64,000 nucleotides of DNA from JACVRW01 sp963812915 (GTDB taxonomy: Bacteria; Actinomycetota; Thermoleophilia; Solirubrobacterales; Thermoleophilaceae): contig CAWEXB010000006.1 in the NCBI GenBank assembly GCA_963812915.1, positions 1-64,000 on the forward strand, written 5' to 3'. Below are positions 8,997-17,585 of this stretch, one piece after another. Made by a program: the position numbers and the translations under genes. The notes beneath the pieces were generated by a model. It made no database searches and was not told the DNA's origin. It was given only the letters and a program-made list of their open reading frames with translations. Positions within the stretch are counted from its first letter, which is position 1. Each line of letters starts with the position of its first letter.

Positions 8997-9130
8997 CGGC
9001 TCTCCCCTGTCGTGGACGCAGTTGCGGGCTCGGCTCCTGCGAGGAGCTCCTCGAGGTAGCCCGTGTGGACGTCGCCCGCAACGACGCGCTCATCTTCGAC
9101 GAGGCGGGCGTGGAGCGGAACCCATCGCCG
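8993..9130 (-). pseudogene. Remnant 3' end of a biotin carboxylase gene (accC-like)
   Basis: The 134-bp gap between the biotin carrier and pxpA is not empty. The minus strand reads about 43 sense codons, with VPLHARLVEDERVVAGDVHT followed by GYLEELLAG, ending in a TGA that overlaps the pxpA ATG. This resembles the extreme C-terminus of AccC-type biotin carboxylases, where PFH...L.....F.AGD.HTGYLE is common. No start or upstream domain exists, because the biotin-carrier stop lies right at the break. I read it as a large in-place deletion (or assembly collapse) that removed nearly all of a biotin carboxylase gene. The match is from memory of the family, not a search. Confidence 0.6.
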
Positions 9131-9379
9131 TCACTCGTCGGTCAGCGCCGCGATGTCCTGTCCCGCCTCGACGGGGTCCTCGTTCTCGACGAGGAAGCTC
9201 GCGATCACCCCATCGCGGTCGGCCTTGACCTCGTTGAAGCTCTTCATGACCTCGACGAGTCCGATCACCTGTCCGTTCGAGATGCGGTCGCCCTCGTTCG
9301 CGAACGGATCCTCGTCTGGGCTTGGGCGGCGATAGAAGGTCCCGGGTACGGGGGCCTTGATCGTCGTCGCGTCGGCCAT
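9131..9379 (-). CDS. Biotin carboxyl carrier protein-like (biotinyl/lipoyl domain)
   Basis: 82-residue protein made only of a biotinyl domain. The biotinylation site is K46 in LVEVMKSFNEV, preceded by APVPGTFYRRPSPDEDPF, like the AccB 'thumb' region. It has no N-terminal linker, unlike the longer AccB of acetyl-CoA carboxylase. It sits upstream of pxpA on the minus strand and back to back with two urea-carboxylase-like subunits, which points to a dedicated biotin-dependent enzyme rather than fatty-acid synthesis. The biotin carboxylase that should lie next to it is reduced to a remnant. Confidence 0.88.
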   Translation of the reverse strand: MADATTIKAPVPGTFYRRPSPDEDPFANEGDRISNGQVIGLVEVMKSFNEVKADRDGVIASFLVENEDPVEAGQDIAALTDE

Positions 9380-9485
9380 CTGCGCTCCTCTCTTCTCCCT
9401 GTCCGACGGGTCGCCCCCGTCGCGCTCGCCTACCTATAGCATGGGCGCGCCGAGCCTCCGGCTTGAGGACTGGGAGGAGGAATCG

Positions 9486-10451
9486 ATGATCGCGCCGATC
9501 GCGGATAAGGCGCCGGCTGCGGATGGCAAGCCCAGCATCGTCTATCGCCACGCGGGCGAGCGTGCAGTGCTGATCGAGTACGGCGAGATGGACCTCGACC
9601 TGGCACTCAATTTCTTCGTCCTCGCCGTCAACAAGGCGCTCCGGGACCGGAACCTCGACGGAGTCGTGGACGTAGCGCCCGGATTCCGTTCGATGCTCGT
9701 GAGATACGTGCCGGACGACCTGACCGCCGATGAGCTTCTCGACGTTCTTCGGACTCTGCACGAGGAGCTCCCCGCGGAACAGGACATCCAGATCCCCAGC
9801 CGGCGGGTCCGCCTGCCGGTCGCCCTCGACGACTCGACGACGCGCAGGGCGGTGAAGCGCTACATCGACGGAATCCGCGACGACGCCCCCAACTGCGAGG
9901 GGGGAAACAACATCGACTACATGGTCAGGTACAACGGGCTCGCGAGCCGCGACGAGCTATGGGCCTCGGTTATCGGCACCGAGCAGTGGAACGGGTTTGT
10001 CGGCTTCTTCCCCGGGCTTCCGTTCATGTTCCCCATGGACCCGCGCTACATCGTGTCGGTGCCGAAGTACAACCCGACCCGCACATGGACGGCCGAGGGG
10101 ACGCTCGGCCTCGGCGGCCCATGCTTCGCGATCTACCCCGTGGAGTCCCCGGGCGGGTATCAGCTCCTCGGCCGGACCCTCCGGATCTTCGATCTCGAGC
10201 GCAGGAACGAGGGGTTTGGCGACAGCCCATTCCTGCTCAGGCCGGGCGACCGGGTGAGCTTCTACCAGGTCGAAGAGGACGAGCTCTTGGCCGACTGGGA
10301 GAAGATCGAGGCCGGCGCGTACACCTACGAGATCGAGGACAGCCCCTTCGACGTCGGCGCCTACCTCGAGTGGCTGCCGGAGGTCGCGGACGAGGCGGCG
10401 GAACGGCGCCGCAAGGCCGAGGCCGCTTGGGCTTCGACGCCGGTTCCCTAG
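9486..10451 (+). CDS. PxpB/KipI-type carboxyltransferase subunit, urea carboxylase-like
   Basis: 321-residue protein of the allophanate hydrolase subunit 1/KipI family. The ATG at 9486 has a strong AGGAGGAA Shine-Dalgarno; the longer upstream frame is non-conserved. It is longer than ordinary PxpB. KYNPTRTWTAEG near residue 197 and PVESPGGYQLLGRT near 219 resemble the carboxyltransferase half of urea carboxylase (YNPARTW, GPGGYQFVGRT) more than plain KipI. It is followed after 4 bp by the PxpC/KipA partner and is divergent from the biotin carrier and pxpA. Likely a subunit of a biotin-linked amide/urea-type carboxylase or of a 5-oxoprolinase derived from one. Confidence 0.87.
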   Translation: MIAPIADKAPAADGKPSIVYRHAGERAVLIEYGEMDLDLALNFFVLAVNKALRDRNLDGVVDVAPGFRSMLVRYVPDDLTADELLDVLRTLHEELPAEQDIQIPSRRVRLPVALDDSTTRRAVKRYIDGIRDDAPNCEGGNNIDYMVRYNGLASRDELWASVIGTEQWNGFVGFFPGLPFMFPMDPRYIVSVPKYNPTRTWTAEGTLGLGGPCFAIYPVESPGGYQLLGRTLRIFDLERRNEGFGDSPFLLRPGDRVSFYQVEEDELLADWEKIEAGAYTYEIEDSPFDVGAYLEWLPEVADEAAERRRKAEAAWASTPVP

Positions 10452-10455
10452 GGGT

Positions 10456-11460
10456 GTGGTGAAGATGACGGAGGAGTCGACGAGAGCAGTCGAGGTCCTC
10501 GAGGGAGGCATCGCGACGACAGTCCAGGACTACCCCGGACGCGTCGGGATGATGAGTCAGGGGCTGTTCCCCGCCGGGCCGATGGACCACTTCGCCTTCC
10601 GCGTCGCGAACCTGCTGGTCGGCAATGAGGCGGGGACCGCGGCGCTCGAGGTGACGCTCGGCGGGCTCGGACTGCGCTTCGAGGGCGACGCGATGGTGGC
10701 CGTCTGCGGCGCCGAGGCCGAGGTTACGGTCGACGGCGAGTCCGTGCCGCTCTGGGAAAGTCGGCAGATCGGCCCGGGGACGGAGCTCCGGATCGGGATC
10801 TCCCACGGCCCTGGGTTCCGGCAGTACGTGGCCGTCTCCGGAGGCGTCGACGTGCCGCTCTTCTTCGGCTCGCGCTCGACGTACACGATGGGCGCGTTGG
10901 GCGGCCACGAGGGCCGGGCGCTTCAGGCGGACGACCGGCTCCCCATCGGCGACGCCGCGGGGCCCGGCGCCCCCCAGCGGTTCAAGGAAGCGCTGCGTCC
11001 GGCGTACACGCGGGAGTGGGAGATCGAGACGGTGCGCGGGCCGCAGGCCTCCCCCGACTATCTGACCGACGAGGACATGGACGAGTTCTTCAGCCGGACA
11101 TGGCCGGTGGACAAGAACTCGAACCGCACTGGGATCCGGCTCGCCTCCCACAAGTTCAAGTGGGCGCGCAAGGGCGGGGGTATCTCAGGCGGACACCCGT
11201 CGAACATCCTCGACAACAGCTACCCCCTGGGCGCGATCAACATCAATGGCGACCTGCCGGTGATCCTCGCCCATGACGGTCCCACCGCAGGCGGCTTTGT
11301 GGTTGCCGGGACTATCGCCCACGCTGGCCTGTGGAAGCTCGGTCAGCTGCGCCCGGTCGGCGACAGCGTTCGCTTCCAGGAGCTGTCGGTGGACGAGGCG
11401 GTCGATCGCGGGCGTGAGCTCGACGCGCTCATAACCGATTCAAGCCTCGAAGAGGTCTAG
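10456..11460 (+). CDS. PxpC/KipA-type carboxyltransferase subunit, urea carboxylase-like
   Basis: 334-residue allophanate hydrolase subunit 2/KipA family protein. It opens with the typical VLEGGIATTVQDYPGR near residues 14-29, then MDHFAFRVANLLVGN near 44. The C-terminal half has PDYLTDEDMDEFF, GGGISGGHPSNILDN and ILAHDGPTAGGFV, very like urea carboxylase. The start is GTG 10456, 4 bp after the partner gene; an ATG at 10465 is an alternative. With the preceding gene it forms the two-part carboxyltransferase module that in urea carboxylases is fused to biotin carboxylase and biotin carrier domains. Confidence 0.88.
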   Translation: MVKMTEESTRAVEVLEGGIATTVQDYPGRVGMMSQGLFPAGPMDHFAFRVANLLVGNEAGTAALEVTLGGLGLRFEGDAMVAVCGAEAEVTVDGESVPLWESRQIGPGTELRIGISHGPGFRQYVAVSGGVDVPLFFGSRSTYTMGALGGHEGRALQADDRLPIGDAAGPGAPQRFKEALRPAYTREWEIETVRGPQASPDYLTDEDMDEFFSRTWPVDKNSNRTGIRLASHKFKWARKGGGISGGHPSNILDNSYPLGAININGDLPVILAHDGPTAGGFVVAGTIAHAGLWKLGQLRPVGDSVRFQELSVDEAVDRGRELDALITDSSLEEV

Positions 11461-11582
11461 GCCCAGGCCGATTGTGCGAACTCCAAAGCCGCTCCGAGGT
11501 CGTTCGTGCTTTCGCATGTGGCGCAGGAGCGCGGTGATGCGCCAGCATTCGACCCAGAGGTCCATCGAAGGAGGATGAGGGC

Positions 11583-13617
11583 GTGGCGGAGGACATCGTC
11601 GCAGTAGACGTCGGCGGCACGTTCACGGACATCTGCGTCCTGCGCCGCGACACCGGCGAGCTCCGGGTTGCGAAGGTCCCGTCCACGGCCAATCCGATCG
11701 ACGGCGTGATGAGGGGGGTCGAGACGGCGGGAATCGACCTGTCGCAGGTCGCCCTCTTCTCGCACGGCACGACGGTGGCGACGAACGCGCTGATCACGCG
11801 CACGTACCCCGCGGCCGCAATGGTCACGACGAAGGGGTTCCGCGACGTGATCGAGATCCGGCGCGGCACGAAGGAGGATCTCTGGGACGCGTACAAGGAT
11901 GTCCCCCCGCCGCCGATCCGCCGCCGGCACCGCTTCGAGGTAGCGGAGCGGGTCGACTACGCCGGCAACGTCTTGGAGCCGCTCGACGAGGAAGGCGCCC
12001 GCGAGGTCGCGCGGCTGCTCAAGCGCCATGGCGTGGAGGCCGTGGCGGTGTGCTTCATCAACTCATACGCCAATCCGGATAACGAGCAGCGCATGCGCGT
12101 CATCCTCGAGGAGGAGCTCGACGGCACGCTCGTCACGACGTCGAGCGACGTGCTTCCGGAGATCTTCGAGCACGAGCGGTTTTCGACCACGATCGCCAAT
12201 GCCGTCCTGCAGCCGCTGGTTGGACGTTACGTCCGCGACCTCGAGAGCGAGCTGCGCTCCGGCGGATACGAGGGAGATTTGGTGATCCTGCACTCGGGAG
12301 GCGGGGTGATGACGCCGGAGACGGCTGACCGCTGGGCCGTGCGGCTCGCAGCGTCCGGGATCGCCGCGGGCGCGATCGCGAGCCGCCACATCGGCCAGCT
12401 ATGCGGGTTCGAGAACACGATCGGCTTCGACATGGGAGGGACCAGCACCGACATCTCGCTGGTATACGAAGGCGAGGCCAGGACCACCACCGAGTGGTCG
12501 GTCCAGTACGGGTATCCGATCCGCTTCCCGAGCATCGAGGTGCTGACGATCGGCGCCGGCGGGGGGTCACTGGCCTGGATCGACGACGCCGGATCGCTTC
12601 GCAACGGGCCACAGTCGGCGGGCGCCGACCCTGGTCCCGCGTGTTACGGCCAGGGTGGAACGGAGCCCACCAACACAGACGCGAACCTCGTCCTCGGCCG
12701 GCTCGGCGCCGAGCTCATCGACGGCGCCATGACCCTCGACCCGGACGATGGCCGCGGAGGCGCTGCGCACGAGACTTGCAGAGCCGCTCGGGCTGGGCGT
12801 GACCGAGGGGGCGGAGTCCGTGATCGCCGTTGCGAACGCGAACATGGCCGACGCGATTCGCCTGATCTCCGTGCGCCGCGGCTACGACCCACGCGAGTTC
12901 GCTCTGGTCTGCTTCGGAGGCGCCGGCCCGCTTCACGGCGCCGCGCTCGCCCGCGAGCTTGCCATCCCAACCGTGCTGGTTCCGCCGAACCCTGGGACCA
13001 CCTCCGCGCTCGGCTGCCTGCTCGTCGACATCCGCCACGACTTCTTCACCCTCCTGCTCGGCACCGTCGACGACATCGACGCGGCGCAAGTGGAGAGTGA
13101 GTTCGCGAAGCTCGAGGAGCAGGCGATGGAGCGGATGCGGGTGGAGGGCGTGGCTCCCGACAAGGTGGACCTCCAGCGCACGATCGACATGCGCTATGCG
13201 GGGCAGTGGCGCTCGATCGCCGTTCCCGTCGAGGGAGAGGTCACGTCGCTCGAAGACCTCGCGCGTACGTTCGAGGACGAGCACGACCGCGAACACAGCT
13301 ACCGCCGGGAGGGCAGCCCCATCGAGGTCTACCGGCTGAACCTGCGCGCGGTCGGGGCGACGCAGAAGGCCGAGCTGGCCCGCCACGAGCGGCAGGGCTC
13401 GATGCCGGAGCCCATCGCTCGCCGGCGCGTGCACTTCGGCGGCGGAGATCCCGTGGAGACCCCGATCTACCGCCGCGCCGACGTGCCCGCCGGCGCGAGC
13501 TTCGAGGGGCCCGCCGTGCTCGAGCAGCTCGACTCCACGGTGCTCGTCCCACCGGGGTGCAGGGTGGAGGTCGACGAGTGGCTGAACGTCCGGATGACCA
13601 TTGAGGAGGCTCGATGA
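11583..13617 (+). CDS. Second HyuA-type hydantoinase/oxoprolinase subunit (frameshifted)
   Basis: HyuA homologue split into two frames. The first part (GTG 11583 to about 12747) has VDVGGTFTDICVL at the N-terminus, then HGTTVATNALITR, DMGGTSTDISLV and GADPGPACYGQGG. The second part resumes at 12748 with AAEALRTRLAEPLG and continues through FGGAGPLHGAALA to the end. The change falls at ...CCGGACGATGGCCGCG..., consistent with one extra base; there is no slippery heptamer. The two parts join without loss, giving ~677 residues, normal for HyuA, so a recent mutation or sequencing error is likely. GAAGGAGG lies upstream of the start. It overlaps the following hyuB by 4 bp. Confidence 0.85.
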
Positions 13618-15596
13618 GCAGCGATCGGCAGACGCTGGACCCGGTCACATTCGAGGTGCTGAAGAACGCCTTCGTGACGATCGTCGACCAGATGGCGGAG
13701 CAGATCCTCCGGACGTGCCACTCGTTCGTCATCTACTCGCGCGACTTCTCGAGCGCCCTGTGCGACCCGCAGGGAAACACGATCATGCAGGGGAGCCAGG
13801 ACATCGCGGTCCACGTGGGCACGCTCCATCTGACCGCCAAGGCCGTGGTCGACGCGTTCGCGGAGGAGATGCGGCCCGGCGACGTGTTCGCGATCAACGA
13901 CCCCTACGTCGGGGGCACGCACTTCAACGACGTGCGGATCGTCCGCCCGATCTTCCATGACGGCGAGCTGATCTGCCTCGCCGAGTCGAACGGCCACTGG
14001 GCGGACATGGGCGGGAGCGTGCCGGGCTCCTTCGATGTCAGCGCGAAGGACCACTTCGGTGAGGGCGTCCGGATCCCGCCCGTGCGGATCTACGACGAGG
14101 GGGTCTACCGCCAGGACATCGTGGGGATGATCGTGTCGAACACACGCGCGCCCAGCGACGCGGAGGGCGACTGCCTCGCGCAGGTCGAGGCCACCGGGGT
14201 GGCGGAGCGCGAGATCCTGCGGCTGTGCGAGAAGTACGGACGCGACACGATCGTGACGGCCTTCGACGAGGTGCAGGACTACGTCGAGCGCCTGACCCGC
14301 AAGCGCATCTCCGAGCTCCCCGACGGCACGTGGGAAACCGAGGACTACATCGACTTCGATCCTGCCGAGGAAGAGGGGCTGGTTCCGATCAGGGTCAAGA
14401 TGACCATCGACGGCGACGTCGTCCGCTACGACCTCTCAGGGTCCCACCCCGCCGTCGGGACGTTCCTGAACTCCGGGTTTGGAGCGAGCTTCTCGGGCGT
14501 GGTCGCGGGCACGAAGACGTTCTTCCCGGACGTGCCGCTCAACTCGGGCTTCTATCGGGCCCTCGACATCGACCTCGGTCCGGAGGGCAGCTGCGTCAAC
14601 GCCGCGTGGCCAACCGCGGTGACGGGGTTCTGCTCCGGGCCCTACGAGAAGATCATGAACGCCAGCTTCGAGCTGTGGTCCCAGGTGATGCCCGAACGCG
14701 CGATGGCGGCGGCATTCAACCTCGAGTACCTGCTGGTCGGCGGGACCGATACGCGGGACGGCGGCGAGTCGATCTTCATGTGGTACGACTGGATGGCCGG
14801 AGGTTGGGGCGGTCGAAACGGTAAGGACGGATCGAACGCCACCTCGCCGGTGTTCGGCGTCGGCCTCGCCGTTCAGCCGCTGGAGGGCCAGGAGCGGCTC
14901 TCCCCGGTCGTGACGAGCGGCCACCACATCCTCACCGACACCGGGGGCCCCGGCAAGTGGCGTGGTGGCTGCGGCGTCGAGAAGGGAGGACGACTGACGG
15001 ACGTTCGCAGCACCGTGATGTCGTACTGCTGCGATCGGGCGCGCTCCGTCACGTGGGGCATCGAGGGCGGGCTGCCCTCGTTCCCGCACGGAGTGTGGCT
15101 CAACCGCGGCACCGACGACGAGCAGTTCCTGGGCGCGGTCTTCTCAAACCTGCCGCTGAAGCCGGGGGACAGCTTCACCCGGCCGAGCGCCGGAGGCGGT
15201 GGCTTCGGAGACCCGCTCGCGCGCGACCCCGAGGCGGTGCGCGAGGACGTCGCCGACGGGTACGTGAGCGTCGAGCGGGCCACTAAGGACTACGGCGTCG
15301 TCGTGCGCGAGGTGGACGCCGAGCTCGCCGAATACGAGGTCGATGCTAAGGCGACCGAGGAGGAGCGCGAGCGGATCCGCTCGCATCGCCTGGACTGGCT
15401 GGAGGAGGATCCCACAGCCGTGGCCGAGCGCTACCGCGCCGGCGACCTCGAGCTGCTCGACGTGTTGCGCCGGCACGGCGTGATCCTCGACTGGGGCACC
15501 GGTGAGCTGCTTCCGAGAACCACCGAGCAATACAGGGCGATGCTTCAGCGCCGTGCCGCCCGGCGTTGGGAGACCGCGCCCGCCGCGGCGAGCTGA
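13614..15596 (+). CDS. Second HyuB-type hydantoinase/oxoprolinase subunit
   Basis: 660-residue HyuB homologue, about 80 residues longer than the copy at 3039. The N-terminus has LDPVTFEVLKNAFVTIVDQ; NDPYVGGTHFNDVR is near residue 101, GGPGKWRGGCGVEKGG near 445, and GGGGFGDPLARDPEAV near 526. The extra ~100 residues at the C-terminus are charged and end in RTTEQYRAMLQRR. Coupled to the second hyuA by an ATGA overlap. Two distinct HyuAB systems in one locus suggest either two substrates or two steps of one pathway (inference). Confidence 0.92.
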   Translation: MSSDRQTLDPVTFEVLKNAFVTIVDQMAEQILRTCHSFVIYSRDFSSALCDPQGNTIMQGSQDIAVHVGTLHLTAKAVVDAFAEEMRPGDVFAINDPYVGGTHFNDVRIVRPIFHDGELICLAESNGHWADMGGSVPGSFDVSAKDHFGEGVRIPPVRIYDEGVYRQDIVGMIVSNTRAPSDAEGDCLAQVEATGVAEREILRLCEKYGRDTIVTAFDEVQDYVERLTRKRISELPDGTWETEDYIDFDPAEEEGLVPIRVKMTIDGDVVRYDLSGSHPAVGTFLNSGFGASFSGVVAGTKTFFPDVPLNSGFYRALDIDLGPEGSCVNAAWPTAVTGFCSGPYEKIMNASFELWSQVMPERAMAAAFNLEYLLVGGTDTRDGGESIFMWYDWMAGGWGGRNGKDGSNATSPVFGVGLAVQPLEGQERLSPVVTSGHHILTDTGGPGKWRGGCGVEKGGRLTDVRSTVMSYCCDRARSVTWGIEGGLPSFPHGVWLNRGTDDEQFLGAVFSNLPLKPGDSFTRPSAGGGGFGDPLARDPEAVREDVADGYVSVERATKDYGVVVREVDAELAEYEVDAKATEEERERIRSHRLDWLEEDPTAVAERYRAGDLELLDVLRRHGVILDWGTGELLPRTTEQYRAMLQRRAARRWETAPAAAS

Positions 15597-15628
15597 GGGG
15601 ACCGCCCGGCGCGCCTTAGCTGAGGGCC

Positions 15629-16294
15629 GTGGAGCGCTCGACCGCACCCAGCCAACGGACGCGAGTCCGCCGGATGCCGAAGCGCGGCGTATACGACCGG
15701 CCCTCGATCGATGCGATCCTCGACGAGGGCCTCGTCGGCCATCTCGCGTTCACTGGGGACGACGGCCAGCCATACGCGATCCCGACGCTTTACGCACGGG
15801 TCGGAGACGAGGTCTGGGTGCACGGATCCTCGGCCAGCCGGACGTTGCGGACACTAGGGCGCGGTGCCCGGGCCTGCCTGACCGTGACGCTGGTCGACGG
15901 ACTGGTCCTCGCGCGCTCGATCTTCAACCACTCCGTGAATTACCGCTCGGTGATCGTCCTTGGAGAGGCACGGGCGGTGACGGATCCCGAGGACAAGCGC
16001 GCCGCGCTCGCGGCCTTCGCCGAACGCGTGGCCCCCGGTCGATGGGCCGACGCCCGGCCCCCGACCCGGTCGGAGCTCAAGGCGACGTCGATCCTCGCGC
16101 TCCCGCTGGACGAGGCCTCCGCGAAGGTGCGTAACGGGCCGCCCGTGGACCTCGACGCCGACCACGCGCTCGACGTCTGGGCCGGCGTGGTGCCGATCCG
16201 ACTCGTGCGCGGCGAGCCGGCGCCCGACCCCGCGCTGCGCGCCGGGATCGAGATTCCCCCCTACCTTCAAGAGGCTCACGGCGACTGGAGCTAG
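15629..16294 (+). CDS. Pyridoxamine 5'-phosphate oxidase family FMN-binding protein
   Basis: 221-residue protein of the flavin-nucleotide-binding (PNPOx-like/NimA-like) superfamily. The GTG start at 15629 is kept because TRVRRMPKRGVYDR just before the core is conserved in relatives. The split-barrel core includes GHLAFTGDDGQPYAIPTLYA, then a GSSASRTLRT phosphate-binding loop near residue 66, HSVNYRSVIVLGEAR near 100-114 and PGRWADARPP near 136-145. Such proteins bind FMN, haem or F420 or reduce nitro compounds; which applies here cannot be told. No clear operon partner; it follows hyuB2 by 32 bp. Confidence 0.85.
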   Translation: MERSTAPSQRTRVRRMPKRGVYDRPSIDAILDEGLVGHLAFTGDDGQPYAIPTLYARVGDEVWVHGSSASRTLRTLGRGARACLTVTLVDGLVLARSIFNHSVNYRSVIVLGEARAVTDPEDKRAALAAFAERVAPGRWADARPPTRSELKATSILALPLDEASAKVRNGPPVDLDADHALDVWAGVVPIRLVRGEPAPDPALRAGIEIPPYLQEAHGDWS

Positions 16295-16481
16295 CGCTCA
16301 CGGCAACGCGTCGCGCTCAGCGGAGCCATCCTTCCCTCGCGTGAGAGCTTGCGGGAGGCTTGCCGAAGGGGTCCCGGCCTGCGCTTATCGGGCGAGCCGT
16401 TGCGCCCAGGTGGCCTCACGTGGTGGCAGATCCCGGACCCAACGATGCGACTTGGGTTCGATGATCCCCTGGAACCGATGA

Positions 16482-16979
16482 CATCAGGCGCCTTCGGCCT
16501 GTCACCTCGGCGGCGGACAACCGAGGCAAACCGGCGCCGCCGTCGTATACGCCGTCACCGGGTTTGGCGGCGCGTTCGATCGTGAACTCCTCAGCGTCTT
16601 CGACGCCCTCCTGCTGGTCGTCCTCGCGCTGGTTCTGTACGGGCTGTCCGCGCGGGACCCGTCCACGTCGCCGGACTGGATGGACCGCATCCAGTTGGTC
16701 GCCGTCGTCAGCGCCCTCGTGCTGGACGTGATGGTGCTCGGCGCGATGATCGCTCGGATCGGCGAACTCGGGTTCACCCCGAACCGAACGGCAGCGCTCG
16801 GCCTCAACCTCGTCCTACTCGTGAACCTGGCCGGGGCCGCCTTGCTAGCCGCCCGATTCCTCACACGACGCAGCTCGCTCCACCGGCTCGAGCGCTGGCA
16901 GACCACCTACCTTCCGGTCTTCGCCCTGTGGGCCTCCACGGTCGTGGTCATCCTCCCACCACTGTTCACCTTTACCTGA
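16482..16979 (+). pseudogene. C-terminal remnant of a multi-spanning membrane protein
   Basis: The frame is open from 16482 (a stop precedes it) but contains no ATG, GTG or TTG before 16680, although the sequence is already sensible upstream (AFDRELLSVFDALLLVVLAL from about 16572). From 16680 it reads 99 residues with two or three hydrophobic helices, GFTPNRTAALGLNLVLLVNL in the middle and LERWQTTYLPVFALWAST near the end. This resembles the end of larger actinobacterial integral membrane (DUF4153/permease-like) proteins. I read it as a 5'-truncated gene; initiation at 16680 would give only the last helices. Confidence 0.55.
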
Positions 16980-17121
16980 TCGCATCGGCGCGGGGCCTTA
17001 CCCGCGAGCAGGTCGTCGAGCGACTGCGGCCGCGCCTCGCGCTGCCGGTCGGAACTGTTGCGGCGTCGCAACGGTCTGAACTTGACAGCGACGGCCGCGT
17101 TCGTCCGGGTCTCGGACACCC

Positions 17122-17364
17122 TTAGCGAAGCGCCAGCCGCTCGAGCAGGCGGCTAATCGCGTCCTCGTGAACTTCGCGTCGCAGCCGCTCGACCAGATCG
17201 CTCAGGTCCAGCTCGCGGCGCTGAAGCTCTCCCGCCACAGCTCCCAGCTGAGCAAGTTCACCGCTCGCCTCCCCCGCCTCTTGGCGAAGTCGTGCGATCT
17301 CGACCGTTTGCTCGCCGGCCTTGGCGCGCAGCCGAGCAAGCTCCCGGTTGTCGGCGCCGGTTGA
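17122..17364 (-). pseudogene. Coiled-coil C-terminal gene remnant
   Basis: The minus strand has a clean sense frame ending at a TAA at 17122-17124. It reads a heptad-rich coiled coil with GADNRELARLRAKAGEQ near its start, IARLRQEAGEASGELAQL in the middle and EDAISRLLERLALR at the end. The frame runs back without a good start into the IS-like sequence at 17360 onward. Codon choice is G/C-rich in third positions, as in real genes here. Probably the 3' end of a larger gene cut off by the insertion. The plus-strand 65-residue frame at the same place is its shadow. Confidence 0.45.
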
Positions 17365-17525
17365 AAACGCACCCCCCTGAAGTGGGGGCCGGGTGCGCGG
17401 GCTGAAAACTGGTCCACTCGCGGCGGTCGAGAAATGGCCCCTTGAGAGCCGCTGAACGGCGCGGAGACGACTCTCATCTGGCGCTCGACCGGACCGAGGA
17501 GGCCTCTCACGGATCTTCGACGCAC
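17360..17525. mobile_element. Probable IS (IS21-like) terminal remnant
   Basis: Non-coding stretch with three spaced, related boxes: TGAAAACGCACCCCC near 17362, TGAAAACTGGTCCACT near 17403 and GAGAAATGGCCCCTT near 17428. Multiple degenerate repeats of this GAAAANTGGTCCAC kind are typical of IS21-family ends. No transposase is present. A coiled-coil gene fragment stops exactly at its left side. The assignment rests on pattern recognition only. Confidence 0.35.
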
Positions 17526-17536
17526 ACGCTTGACGC

Positions 17537-17566
17537 GCTGGCCGGTGCTCAGGGCGCTCGGCCAGC
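17537..17566 (-). terminator. Hairpin after the acyl-CoA dehydrogenase gene
   Basis: Inverted repeat GCTGGCCG / CGGCCAGC (8 bp, 14-nt loop) lying 20 bp past the stop of the minus-strand acyl-CoA dehydrogenase gene. There is no clear U-tract. Confidence 0.35.
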
Positions 17567-17585
17567 CGAAGGATGAGCGGTCCCG

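Noticed and set aside
12735..12755. Programmed frameshift in hyuA2
   Set aside because: No slippery heptamer or downstream structure, and the other hyuA is uninterrupted.
17167..17364. 65-codon plus-strand frame
   Set aside because: Shadow of the better-supported minus-strand coiled-coil fragment.
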